NCBI GenBank assembly: GCA_026874595.1
Contig: CM049319.1
Location: 12,923,601 to 12,987,600, forward strand
DNA from: Sipunculus nudus
Lineage: Eukaryota > Annelida > Sipuncula > Golfingiida > Sipunculidae
DNA: 64,000 bases
Reading direction: 5' to 3'
A program made the translations under genes and the position numbers. This document shows positions 25,701-40,700 of this stretch, piece after piece. Position 1 is the stretch's first letter; every line of letters starts with the position of its first letter. The notes below the pieces were generated by a model that ran no database searches, was not told the origin of the DNA, and worked only from the letters and a program-made list of their open reading frames with translations.

Positions 25701-28700
25701 AGAATAGGAACATAATTTTATCCCATTTATACAAATAGGTTCAAACCTAGGGTGATACATTTCAAAATGGTTTCAAGGTTTCATAATATTGCATACAAAG
25801 TGCAAGGCCAATTTTGTCTGGCAGTGAATAAGCCAATAAGAGGGAACATTACTTAAAACATTAATGTTTCTCCATACCAGTACTGCAAATTCTTTGTGGA
25901 TGATTTTCATCAGAATTGTGCAGAGCAGCAAGAGATATAGTCTTATGATAAGGAAATGGCTTATCATAATCAGCTTTGGCACAAATGAATATCTGCTTGT
26001 TCAGCATTTTACAGACAGCAGTCATTCTCATGGTCTAAACTAGACACCCGTCTCTGATCACACTGATCACTTCCAACATTCTTTCATCTAAACATCTGCA
26101 AAAGATTGCAGTTGTGCCTGCATACTGGACATGCTTAACTCATGCTGAAACATTGTGGAGTGTTCACTTGGCACATGCACAAAAAGTTGGAACCAACTTG
26201 TATTTTAAATATCTGTAAAGCCATCTCATCTGTGACATTTCAGATGGTCTGATTGATCTGCATTTAAAATGCATTTGCCCTGGTACAATGAAACATACCT
26301 GGTTCTTGCCAGATGGGATGATTTATATTTCTGACCTATACTATACTTGCACAATGTTCCCTGATAATTCTCAGGCAACATAACAATGATGCTACTGAAC
26401 AAGTATGACCTGAATTCAACTGTTCTTGCCCGAGCTGAAAATCACTATGGAAGAAATTTATGAAACGGAGCATCACCTTCCACGAGGCATCACCATATAT
26501 GAAAAGAGTAAGATCAATAGGAAAGGATAGGAAAGAGTGGACATTGGAATTTAAATTCATTTCAAGACTTGGTTATTGGTTTCAATATTTCCTAAAGGTT
26601 AATAACATCATCATGAAAATACAGACAAAATAAATATATTTCATTCCTATTAATGATATTAACTGCAATAACAAATAATAATATACAACAATGTTAATGC
26701 ATTCTAACTGGCTACAGTTTTCAAGAACACAAGACCAACTAGAACTACAGATGATTGGTTAATGAACAAGAATTATGAGCATTAATACATTCTAACATCC
26801 AAAGGTGACAGCTGACCTTTGCAGCAATACTCCTTGATTCAAAGAGAGGCCAACCAAGCGGTCTCATGAACTGTGCAACAACTTACACCCAGCAGCAGAA
26901 CAAGCAAAATAGCAAATGAAATTCATTGAACAAAAGTAAAGGAAACTTTGATAAAGCAATTAATAGCTCAGGTTTACTGTTGAGGAAGTTATGTCTTCAC
27001 CTTTGTCTGTTTGTAAACATATTGGTTGGTTTGTGGATTCATGAAAACTGTACAGCACCACTTTTTGATAAAACTTTGTAGAAAGGTGAGACTCGTATGG
27101 GCCATGATGATCCTGTTTAACCCGATAGATAACCGCATAGAGCTGATCAAAAAGGATTATGTTACTTTGGCAGATTGTAAGTACTCTGCTGATTGATGCG
27201 CTAGTTATTCTTCTTAATATTATACATCACACGCTAATTCACTGGTTAATTTGTCCCATTTAAATTCATGGAGCATCTGAGTTGGCCTCTCTCTGCTGCA
27301 AGATATCTTTGTACTACCAAGTCCGTGGCTACTCTTTCACACACCTTGATTCAGTGACCCTTTCTGGCATCAATTTCATGAATAATGAATAAATCAAATG
27401 GCTGGCGTACACTTGTTTTATGTGGATGTCTTGTGCGATGTTTTGATTAAACCTTCAGCATTACAGGAAGGAATCAATAATTTAATCAATCAAATTAGCC
27501 TGTCCCATTTGTGGGATATATGTTCATGTTCATATGGCATATGAACAGTATATTACATTTATTTAGTTCATTGGATTTGATAATTAGTTAAGATTTTGGC
27601 CCACACACATACAGGCTTATTCATTATTCATGAAAACGATGACAGAGAGGGTAACAGAATCAAGGTCTGTGAAAGCGTAGCCACGGATTTGGGTAGTATG
27701 AAGATGCAGCAAGTTAAATCTTGGCAAAAGGAGGATACCCCTTGTGCATAACAAACAACATATAAAATGGATCACTACACCAAAATATGAACATCTGTGG
27801 AACTAAAAACAGATGTTTTGTACACGTGCTCATTTATGGCAGCAGACAAATGTACAATAGATACAGGGGCACTACCTGTGTTGGAGATTTGGCGCTGTGG
27901 GGTTTGAGAGTTAACGGGTTAGTAGGTGTAAGTTCCATGCCTGGAAGGAGGTCGTACAGTCGTTCCTAAAAAAACAACTGCCCTTAAATATCAAAATGTT
28001 ACTCTTTTAACGGCAAACCTGGAAGCTGCTGGTTTTCTCCTCCCAAAATTCACTTGCATTGTATTGAAGAATATTAAAAATCGGTTTCTTGGTCTGTTCA
28101 GGTCTTGCTTTTCATTGCTAATGAATTTCCAAACAGTGAGCATACAAGGAAAATCGTCCCTTTCCTCTCCTTAGCAAGTTCTTCAGTTTCCAGATAGTCC
28201 TTTAATCTTCTGAACTCAATTTCTCCCCCATCTGAACAGCAAATATGTATTTAAAATCCTAAAATTTCCCTCTTTGTTGATTTTTCTTTCATTCCAAATG
28301 GTCCTATTTTAATTCTTCTTAACTAAATATCCCCTCCTTTAAAAATTGCTTTTGTGAAATTATTTAATTCAGAGAAAAGTTAGTGTTTTCATCTGTAGAC
28401 AACAAACAGTGCCACCTACAGGTTTTGGTTAAAACTAACAAGAGACTTGGCCAGTGGAATCTATGATGGAAAGTTGTTCTGTTGATCAGGTTTACGGTCT
28501 ACAGAACTAGGAATAGTCATACTAATTTATTCAAGAGTTTCTCTTAGGTCCTGCTGAAGGTAAAATCTGAGAACTATCACTTAGACTTGGACACTCCACA
28601 ATCACCACAATTCTGAATGATATTTGGTCTCCATTAGTCCAAAGCCCTATTTTTCATGTCAACTTAAAGGAGTGTTAATTTTGAAATGTTTGCCCTGTTG

Positions 28701-31700
28701 TTTTCAGAGCCTAAATTGTAACAATACATGCCAGTTTACCTAAAAACAACACAGCTACTGACTTCTCTTCAATTTGTCTACTGAAATATGGCTCTTGCTA
28801 CCAATGTTGTGATGGCATGTATCACTAATCAGATTATCTCACCATCACCAAGGAACTCGGCACAGGGCATGTCCATGAATGACTTAAATATAGAATTTTC
28901 TCAATATTAAGTAGGAAAACAATTTGACAGTGGAATTTTAAATCTACACAGAAACATAATATACAGAAAGTCAACAGTTGCACAGCTGATTGTGGAGAAT
29001 ATTGGATAACAGAATGATTCATCTTATAAATTTAATACTGGAGTGCATTTGGGCAAACTGAATAGCTTGCACAACACAGAAATTGCCCGCTACCGTAGAG
29101 ACAGAAAGAGCCAATGATTCAGGCATGATTACTAGCTCATATCAGATGACCTTTGACCTTTAATCAGCCATTAAGCTGGGTGATTTATCAGGATTTGTCT
29201 TCAAGCACACTTGTGCCTTCATGTAAGATATTCTTATCTTCAGCCAATGGAGAAAGAGCTTGGAGGGAAAAGCAAGGGTTCAAGCTTTCATAATGAAGTA
29301 TAAATGATAAAAATATAGGTTAAATAATAATGCTGCATGTGCATTCTTTTTGCATGTGACTTGCTGCTCACGCTGTATCATAAGTAATCATTTAAGAAAG
29401 GACACTAATAAAATTGATCAAGTGAATTAGGTACTTCCAGATTTGCCATTCATTGATAAAACAATTATTAGTCATAGTCAACATAAATTGTAAGCAAAAA
29501 TGTATGAAAATGGTGAATGACAAGCTCAATTGTTAGCTTACTACTGGGATATTCAAGCAATAAATGATTTCATCTACTATAAAGGCTTATCATTTTCACT
29601 CTTAAATTAAAAACAAAGACAAAAAATTAAATTAACTTTTATCTTAAAATCAAGACTAGTGATTAGTAGGTTCATTAGTGAACATGTTTGTTGTTATTCA
29701 ACCCAAAAATAAAACTGAAAATGGCAAAAGATGTTGCTTTGTGAAGGTGAATATCCACAAGACAGTAAGAGTTCAAAGTTACTCATTGCCAAAAGGCAAA
29801 AGTGGAACAAGGTCATCATCTTATGTGTCATCATCATCAGTTTTGATCTCATTACAAGGAAAAGAGAGACATAGAGTACATATGCCCATTGTGCTGATAA
29901 CACACAAATGCAAAAATCCAAGGTTTGTAACTGCAAGTCACACACAGGAAATAAGTTTGTGCATGAAAATACATTTAGAATTTGCATGCTACATTCGGAT
30001 TTTATTTGAGCATCTGCTACAAAGTACACAATATATGTTAATCTGACCCTTACAATTAATTTTTTATTATTTTCACATCAGCAATTCATACATAAATTAC
30101 AATGCCAAAATCTCCTTAAACATTTCACTTGACCCGATACCCCTCTGGTAATAACATATCTTGAAACTGTACATATGCCAGCAAGCCAGAAGAGTTTTTT
30201 TCAGAAACCCAATTTTTATAATATCAAACATGGCCAATTTTATTTTACAGAGAAATTTGCAAAAAAAAATAAATGTTATATGATACAAAACACTGAGAAA
30301 GAAAGGAAAAGATTCTCCTTCAAACATGATGACAGTTTATTAGTCTGGGCATGTTGAGCAATCACCAATGAAAAGCAACACCTTATGCATCAGCATGACA
30401 CATTAAAATTAAGTTTTCAAAGCTCCTCTTCCATCACATACTAATCGTGTTCAAAAGTGTAAAGATCATGTCCTTGTGCAAATAGTATGAAATTACAGCT
30501 GTACAGGTCCTGAAGGTGCTAGGATTTACTACCTATGATGAAGGGGTCGCAACAAAGCACAGATAGCAGTGCTTATCTATCACGACCTTAGTTGACCTTG
30601 ACATTTTAACCTTGACATCAGTGGACAAGATCCTGAATCATGGTCATAAGCAGTGGTTACTTTAAGAATTAGGTGTAATGAGGATATTTTATGAGAAACG
30701 AAAGGAAAATGCTCCAATAAAATTTAATTGTAAACTTTCATGGTTTATATCCTGAATTATCACTAAGCCAACAGCCAAAAATCATAAAATTCATGATGAT
30801 TGATATCTTCCACTTGTATTTTTTTCACTGCCATCAGACGCGTCAACTTGCATCAACTCATAACCCTCGTTAATACACTCTAAGTTAACTTTACATGAGC
30901 TGCTTGGTGAAAATTCAGTTTTCAAATTTTTTATTTGTGGTTAGGCTTTTTTTCCCCCAGGACTCCATGAATTCCACAATAATGTCCACTGAATATCATC
31001 ATTTCAACATAAATGTAAATATAGTGCTGGGGGGATCCTCTTTGTAATCCTGATTGATCTCTGTTACCCTTACCTCCGCTGGGTGTTTTCGTAGCTGATT
31101 ACGCATGTAACCTGGAATGTATCCCCCTCGGTTTCCTGCACCACGAGATCCTGCGGCCCCTCGTCCTCGTCCTCTGATTGGTCCTCTGTTGCTCATGAAT
31201 GGGCGGTTTTGGACTCCTCGACTAGAGAGAAGAATGTCTTAATGTTACAAAGTAAAACTGAATGTACATAATATCAGCATTGTCTTATGAAACCAATAAA
31301 TAGCCTATATTCTTCAGTGTACTAATTCTCCATGAAATAGCCTGACATATTCTCAAAGTCTTGGTTGTTATGTTTTTAAAAAAATCTCCAGGAAATTTAT
31401 TTTTTTTTCCAGGTATTCCAGGAAAACATGTATATAATTTTAAAACAGATTTATACCACAAGTACTGATCATTTTTAATAATTCTTTTCAGAGATGTAAT
31501 AACATTTATTGTCAGAGCAACCAAAAATTACACTGGTGCTCTTTTGTTAATTAATTTATCTCTATCAATATTATATGCCAGGGACTGAAATTAAAGGGAA
31601 TCTGCAGGCCCAAGCTAGTAATTTCCGTTGCAGGGTTGTTTTTTTTGTATCAGTGAAAGACTAGTGGTAAGATGAATCTCAAAATACAGGCCATGTAACA

Positions 31701-34700
31701 GCTATACCTATTCAAAGACAAACTGAAAATTATAAATACATTTTTACAAAACAGAACCTCAATTTTAATAAACGCATCCTACTGTGTCATTTTTTAAAAT
31801 TCATATGTGCATATTAATAGAACAAATAATCAAAAGATACCGTCTTGCACTTTCTTACATCTGGATCAGACTATTTAAATGTGTGGTGTGCAGACTATAC
31901 TGATGTGTGTATTGTTTTCCCCAAGTGTTTTCAGTCTCTACCTAGACTATGCTTTATCAGTTCCGATTCTAGCTGATTGACCTGACTGAACTATACACAT
32001 GAAGATCTCCTGTTGTTTGACCCTTTATATAGCTCCAAAGATTCCAAATATAACTGCCATGTGATAACCTATCTGTGGCAGGCCTTTCATTAAATCCCAG
32101 CATGGTTATATCTGATCTAATATCAGAAATAATAAAAAGAGCATATTAAATACGACACTGCTCTCTTGACCTAAATGTATCCACTTTGAGCTTTTTATAG
32201 CTGGACCCTAATGAGGGTTGTTTACGAGCAAATATAAATCTCATTTTCTCTGTGCCCACTAAATATGATCTCAACCTACCTTTTCCTGACCAATTCTCAG
32301 ACAAACCTTGCCTTGCCTTCCACGACTCTCTCTCCCTCTCTTGCATCAATAACCCGTAACACCTACACTATACAACCCTTCCCCGATCTCCTAGCATCAC
32401 ACCCAACTCTACCTTGCTATCTAATTTGCCCTTTCCCTTACCCAACCTAGTAGGTGAAGCTTGGTTTATTAGTGAAACCTGTGACATACAAGTAGGATGG
32501 TTCTACACATTTCGCTAATAAAGCAAGCATCAGTAGGAACGAGGCCAGTAGGAATGCTTTTGCATGCACAATTAAATTCATCCCCTCTTTGGTAACAAAA
32601 CGTGGGAAACAATCCCTGGGGTTGCCAGTATACCACAACACCAACTCCCTGGATCCCACTCCTGACACCATTTGCGACGGATGACCAGTAGGAAGGCTTT
32701 TGTAGACACAGTTTCATTTACTCCCATTTCGGGAATGTTCCCTCTCCAGAATGAAGGAACCTTTCCCTGGTGTCACAAGGGAACTGGGTGGGGTATTATA
32801 CCACAAAACCAACTCTCTTGATCCCAAATTTGACACTATTAGTAACAGGAGAAAATTGAAATAGAGCCGAATGTTGTTTAAAATCTGTAACCTGTGACAC
32901 CAAAGTCAGACTTTCTACCAGCAGCAGGAATGCTTTATGTGCACCATTACATTACCATCAAACCTAACCTATTCCTTTCATCTCTGCCAACGCCTTGTTC
33001 ATATTTCCATATATACTTTCGGCAAACCCTATCATAAAAGCTACCATACTTTAAACAACAATCCTCTCCTCACCTTGTTGGGGTTGCTAAAGCTGCTGCT
33101 GCTGCTGCTGCCGCTGTTGGGGTAGGGTACAGACCTGGGGTAGGGTAGGCAGCAAGCTCGTATGTCAGACCTGGATATGTCATCTGAAACATAATTTACT
33201 TTTAAGTTTGAAGCAATATATGATACATAACAAAATTGAAAATACAAGTCGAATTATATTTATTCAATAAAGACAGGCTTTATTTATTATTAGCAACCGG
33301 TATGTTTTCTGTATCTTAAGCAACAATAATATTTACCCTACTGCTGACTACTTGTGAATCTTGCCATCTGTCACAACACGTGCATACCAATATCAAGTGC
33401 ATACCAAACACAAGGCCACAGGAATAACATGTATTCACAATGTTCATACGTAGACACAACTAAGCCGGGTCTCATACCTTTTCAGATTACTTAGGTTGCC
33501 TTTTTGTTCACGAGGATTTTAAATTCACGATATTCACAAAAGGGAATTTATCATGAAAATAAAGCCTTTGGGAATAGGAGACTTTATCATTGAAAGAAGG
33601 TCAATGATTAATGTTATGAATAAAATATATCTTGTATGGTACCGGTCAATCAAAGATTGCTTTCATAAATGATTTCAAATATTTCAAAGTATCTACCAGT
33701 ATTGAACAATAATTTTTATTTGTTCAAAATTCACTTGGGTCCCCATCTAATTATGGCTTTGAGATCATATTAATATAATTAATTCATATAATAATGAACA
33801 TCCTCTGTATATGTTATTTTACGGTGGGATTGAAAAATTAAACTCTCTCGATGAAAATATCAAAATAGCGAAAATTGAACCTTGCTAATGAAGCCAACCA
33901 ATTTTTTTTTTTTTTTTTTTAATAGCATCTTATAACATTAAAATTTCCTGCTTAAAGTTCTCAACCAGGGGGTGTTTTCTGCACATTTATATTTAATGCT
34001 GTATGTGCTCTTCAAGTGCTGTTGATTCTGAAAGAATTACAAGTTCTCATGATGAACAGTTGCTGATTACTGTAACTATAATGATCTAAGATGTAATATC
34101 ACATGCAATATTTCCTCAATGAATCCATCAAATCCCCCGGCCAGTTACATGTCAAGGTTTAAGCCATTTCCTGGCCGTGAACAACCTCCACAGAGCATCG
34201 GTTATCAACCAAATAAGCCACTTAATCATAATCTAGAGGCCAATAAATCTGACAGCTTGAAAAATCAAAGAACAGATAAAACATTCTGAAGCTGTTTCTT
34301 GGTAAACTATGCACGTTTTGTACAAAGATTATTAAATGCGTTCATGTCCATGCACTTCTGATGATTAAAACAATCACATTCAACAGTCTTTCCAAGTGCT
34401 CATTCAAAAATCTTCACCAACTGGCTCCAACATGGCAAAACATAGGACAGAATATTTGAGCCTCCCCCATAGGATGAACAGGCTTGTATGGCTTGATCAG
34501 TTCATTTCTATATTATATTTGGGAAAAAATTTTATAATCAATACAGAAGTGCCAGATAACCCAAGAAGGGTTCTGTTGCCAAAGGGGATTATTTGGCTTT
34601 GAATATGCTTTACAGAGAAATCTGAGGTTAAGAATTTTATGTAAAATCAGTGCTGTGAAAACTGGACCTCTCTAGACAGGATATAACATCTCACAAGACT

Positions 34701-37700
34701 AGGACACGAAAAGTGCCAACAACAGCCCAGGTAGCATAGTTACCTTATCAGTTAGTCAGCAAATACCGTGGAAACGCAGCAGGTAATTGAATCATGCTAT
34801 TTACTGGATATCAATGTTTTCCGCGATATGCTTGTCCAGGTGGTTAATGCAACGTCCCTGACACTACATCCTCTACACGTTGACAGACACTCTCAGATCA
34901 TCCTGTTAGATCAGGTCCAGCCATTTTTCTCGACCTGCACCATGTCACTGTTTGCTCATGGAATAAAGCCTGGGAGAGACCACGAGTGTTACCATGGCAA
35001 CGGGCCTGAGAATCATACTAGTTTGTCTGAATAACTTGTCTTGGGCTGAAGTGCTGGATGGATAAATCTCTCAAAACCAGGCAACTATTAAATCAGATAT
35101 TTTTTTTTCAAGTTTTTTCAAGACAAACTTTTTTATCAAAGCACCCAATAAGACCCATTGGCCTTGGAAAGATGCCAAATTTTTAACTTTCTGGGTAATG
35201 GTATACAAGTGCAAAATATCTCAAATAATAGCCAATATCACAAACTGCACTCACATTTGATAACTTTTAAAAATTTTTAATACTTTTGCCTCAAGTTTAT
35301 TCAAATTTTGTTTGCTGATTAGGCTGCTACCGACTTGCCCATTACCATTTCAATTTGATGATCAAGTACAAAATGTACAGGACTGCACAGCTAAAATCTC
35401 ATGACTAATGTATGTTAATTTCATCAGCTTTCTCTACTTTCTGCTGATAAGAATCAGGAGATGTGCAGACAACCTAATGACACGTATACTGTGACCACAC
35501 TGGTCATGTTCTTACCTGTGGCAGGACTCCTCCGCGGCCAGCGTTCCTTGTATAGCGGACGTAATCATTTTTATCAACTGGCTTGGCTAATACTACTTCA
35601 ATCATTGACCCTTCCAAAGAAGTGTCTGAAAAGAAAGATCACATGATACTTAGTCACGATTTAGACAATCATACAACAAAGAGGTAGAATCATTAAGAAG
35701 CTTATTAACATCTATTTACCAATAATTTAATACAAAGCTATAAACCAAGCTAAACAAATCATACACAGTATTCACAACTTGCAAGGAGATAACAAAATGA
35801 TTTAAAATGTCAAAATTGATAAGACTCTTGATCCTGATTTAATTATTATCCACAAATACATATTCTATTTACTTAAAACATAGAATAAGTATTTATGAAT
35901 ATACACATGACAGTACACTACATTTCATTTTACCATATCAGTAAAATAACTTTCACTTAATGAAATTCACTACTGACAGGTAGTCTGGAAAAGGACAGAT
36001 TCCAAAAAAACTTCAATTGTGTGGTATCATAGGTTTTATATGGATGATCTGTAACCAGTTACGATTGTTTTAGATGAGAAATTTTCATCAAAATGATCAG
36101 TTTACTGCAGATAATTTGTAAATGGATTAACTATCCCCCTTATTTACATCCACCTGAATATGAAACCAGACTAAATATATGTTACACATTGTTCATGTTT
36201 ATTCATACACTTTCTTGTCCATGTTCCTGACTGGTTTAGTTGCATGACATAATCCAAAGGGCTTGGTGGATTTATTTAATTAACATTATATATACTGTTA
36301 AATGGAAAATGTTTCACAATCGACTGTAAATTCTTGTCATGTTTCATATATCCTGCATACCAAACCACTTCTCTTAGATGACCACACTTGTGTATTTTAA
36401 AATATTTAAAAGTTCCATATATTCCTTAAATGCCTCAGAATTAAAGTTTAATTTTGTCAAAGTTTTATATATTGCATTGTACATGTTATATACTGCACGT
36501 TTGTAATTTTGTGGTGCGTTTCAATATTTGTTTTATTTACCACTTGGAACAGACAGCAAAAACCTTAAAAAATTCAAAATTTGTCACAGGTAATATACTG
36601 CATGTTTGTACATGCCGTCTTTTTAGTAACTATTTCATATATTCTTTAGATAGTTAAAAACTTAAAACCCTTGATAAAGAAACCTCATACATTATCATAG
36701 TTTTACAGGTTATAGACAGCATGTTCACAAGAGGATCTGTGATAATAGTGCACTTGGACTTCCTTGTTGACAGAGTATTTGTGTATTTTACACCTCATGC
36801 TTGCAGGTAAATAAGCCCTCTGAGTGAAACATGGGTTGACTAGATGGGCGTTGCCCAGTCCTGGTCAACTGTCAATCAATCGTGCTCAACCACAACTAAA
36901 AGGCATGATATCTGTACTCTCGTTGTGATGCCATACTTGTACGGTATGCAAGGTGTGTCAAATGAGCAAGTAGCAGTGTACAGTACAGAGTGTATGTTGA
37001 TCCACAAACCTTTTTTTAAAGTGGTCTCATGTATGGTGAGGTAAGGCAAGGGGCTGAGCAAATAACTTTTAATGTACAATCAGGTTTGTATGTCACTTAG
37101 GGCAGGACGCTAAACACTAGCAGAAAGCGTGGAGGCATTTTATCCCTTAACACACTATCTTTTTACCACCCTTAATATTTGTTAAAGGCCCACTGATATA
37201 GGTACATTATGTAGAAAACATGACCAGAAAATGAATAGTGACTATTCTCTCCTGAGATACAGGCACTCCTGTTTTGACTAACGTTTAACCAATAGCTTCA
37301 AATATATTTATTATTTAGTCGATCTTATAACCAACTGACAAGCATGCCTTTAAATATACTGACTTGTAAATAATCAATGAGAATGTGTTGGTGCATTTAC
37401 AAAATGCTAAGATGTATATTGAAATGGACCAGGACCACAACTGAGTTGCCTTCAACCAAAAGACCATAATATTCTCTTTGTTATGATCCACAGCAGATAT
37501 TGTGAATCACTGAATGTCTGTATGATTACCACCAGGTAATGTTCAAGATACACCTACCTTTGTAAAATCAAACAAGTATTTGGAATTAAGGGCATACTAG
37601 TAAGAGCACACCAATAAAGGCAAGTGTATTATTGTTTAGTTAACATACTTATCCACAAAATAAACATTACAAGGTATCACATATTGAAGTATTGCATTGT

Positions 37701-40700
37701 ATTCAGTTAAATGCTAACATCAAGGGATGCTTAATATCAAGTTTAGACTGTGTGAAAAAATAACATGCCCACTCACTGTTGAGCATGTTCATTGCTTTCA
37801 GAGCTTGTTCCCTCTCCTGGAAATGCACGAAGGCATAATCACGGATTTTTTTAACACGCTCTATGCACCCGTCCACTCCTGCTGCCTGTTCAAATGCCTG
37901 TCGTATGGCATCCTCTGTGGTTGATAACATAAGATTCCTCACATACAAAATCTTCACCTGCAAATATAAATGTCAGATAATTATCTTAAGGATAAATCAA
38001 AGCATATTCTTGGAAATATCGATCATTAATTAGTGATAAAGGAGATGACCAATATTATGGATTAGAAAGTAATTGGATTATATACAGTAATATCTTGTCT
38101 GACGACCACCTCAGTTAAGCGACCACCTCAAAATAAAGTGACCACTTTATCAATGTCCCTTTTGTGGTTGTAATTTCGAGGTTTAACTGAACCTCCATTA
38201 AGATCCTCCACAAATTCTAATGTATGCTACACAGAGATAAAACATGTAACAGTTGACTGACTCCATGGTTGGATCACAGGTAAGTGCTGCTTGATAGAAC
38301 AAAGGCAGCCCCTTCGACCAGTGAAAGGCCTTGTACAGGGATAAACACACTTCACTATCTTACAAAGGTGAAAACCCTTAAAAAACATGGTGATCGAGAT
38401 TACCTCAACACTTGAATGGATTGTTCCTGGACTGATATTACCTTGTTTCCAATAAATTGTCTGTTTGTAGACAACATTTTGAGGTAAGCTGCTAACAGAG
38501 AAGCTAATATTCTTAAAACACAACAGGTATAATGAACAACATGTTTGTACTTAGTACTTTCAGAATTTACCAGGGCTGAATTATGTTAAAACCCATTTTA
38601 TCTGCTAGAGATCCAGCGACTATAAAATAAAATTTGAACTTTTTTATAATTCAGTAACAGAGTATGTAAAATATATTTAGGAAACCTTTTCTAACACCAA
38701 CAAAGTAAAGTTATTGTTGAATATCCAAACTAACATGAAACATGTATCATATCAAACATTAGGTAAAAACTGTAAATGTAGTGTTAATGTACAATATTGA
38801 TACATCCTTTTGCTAACAGTCCTCTTGATAACATTCACATATTGACCACATCCTGGAATAATTCCCTGCTCATATATATGCAATTAATCCCTTTTTCTGA
38901 GTTTTTGCCCTCATGTAATCCAGGTGGTTGTATTGAGGGAAATTTGGGTGAAATTTCTTATGTTACTTGGTTCAGGATTAGTTTACTTTTGTTCCATCTA
39001 AACAGTTAGATCTCAAAAGAAATATAAAATTCAATCTCAACTGCAAATATAGGTAACTAAAAGTGAAAACCATATTGATCTTTTCATCTTGTTTATTTGT
39101 TTCTTAAGATTAATGCTCCACTAATATATTCAGCAAATGTACATGAAACAGGAAAGGCCTGAACAAAATAAATACTTTGTTCCTTAGAACCGCTTTTTCA
39201 AGAACCAGATTTTTTTTTGTGAAACCAGCATCAGATTAGTCCTCAGTAATAAACTAATTATTTGCTGCTCCTCTTAATCTTTCATTCAAAGAAATTATAA
39301 CATGTATCAAAAACAAAATCATTTTTGGTGTGGCCTAAAATAAAACAAATGTATTGTCTGGAAACCTGCAATGCCCCAGGGTATACTTAATGATCAGTAC
39401 ACCTTGGTTTGAAGGGGAGTTTAAACATGGCTACAGTTTCAACAGTCTCTGGGGTATAATTTCATAGCAAGGTGCCCACCAAAACCTAACACAACTCTAC
39501 ACAGCCACACCAGGATAGAGATGTCTTAGTACCCTAAAGCAGCCCAACACATCTTATCAAACAAATATTAAACCTCCCCCTTTTGTATGCGGCTGACTTC
39601 AGCCTGTGCTAATATTTACCTATGCTATAATTCTCTATAGGTCATGCTCTGGGGTACTTTAGGGTGTTAGGGGAAGGGTAAACACTATGGCTGGCTACAA
39701 GGGGTTTCACTGTGTGTGGGTATCATAGGCTGGCTAATTGTAATATACTTGTACCAATTTAGTGACAATACAAACAGGCCACCCCTTCAATTACCCTACA
39801 ATTGGGCATGTCAATGTGAGGTGTGCTCTGTTAATCGCCCGTAGGTGGTCTTAAAGGAACTCTGTATAATGCCTCATTGACTGCAAGAGCATAATCATTA
39901 AAATGAAACATCAGCATGCATATACTGACATTTACCACAGAACTAAACACAAATGCTTCCTCATATATCAAACTGATTATGAACAGCAAGAAGTTCTGTA
40001 TTGTACAATCGACATATGATGACATATAATGCAACTTCTTGCAGGTTGAAAATGTTGCTAAATGATTTCCTTAACCCTTTCCTTTAATGAAACTGGAATT
40101 ACACGTAGTACAAGCTTTTAATTTTGAACAGATTTTGTTTCAGATTATGTTTTTACTAAATGTAGCCTCCATTTATTTATAATTTAGTTTCTCTTAAAGC
40201 CCTCCTCTATTTTAAATATATCGACAGATGTGTAAAAATATATTTGACTAACCTAAAACCCTCTTTAATCACAAGAGAATGTTCATATTTATTCCAAATA
40301 AATATTTAATACATGTCACAATAATTAAAAGCACATGGAAGTGTACCTCTGTATAACACACTGTCATGAACATCTTGCCTAAAATGAAGTCCTTTTTTCA
40401 GTGTTATCATTACACTACACAATTCATAATTATACACTGTCACCATAACATTACCATAACTGTAACACTTAACTTTCAGGACCCCATTCCAAGAAGTTGA
40501 CATAAATCCCTCATTTTTCTATGTAGATGTGTTAAATCATTCATTCTCTCAACAAACAATGTGATGATACTTCACTCGTACTTCAATAAATTTAAGGCAT
40601 ATTTTAATTAAGCTTCTGAACCACTATTTTTCTTGTTCATAGAAAAAATTGCAAATTTTCTCATGAAATTTAATTTTCAAATCATAAAAATACCACACAT

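Noticed and set aside
29678-30046. Overlapping long open frames on both strands in intron 5
   Set aside because: Composition is like the surrounding intron, no similarity is recognised, and a frame open on both strands is often a base-composition effect.
34768-35034. 88-codon plus-strand frame next to the X-box
   Set aside because: It has no ATG start and no recognised similarity, and the region is better explained as regulatory.
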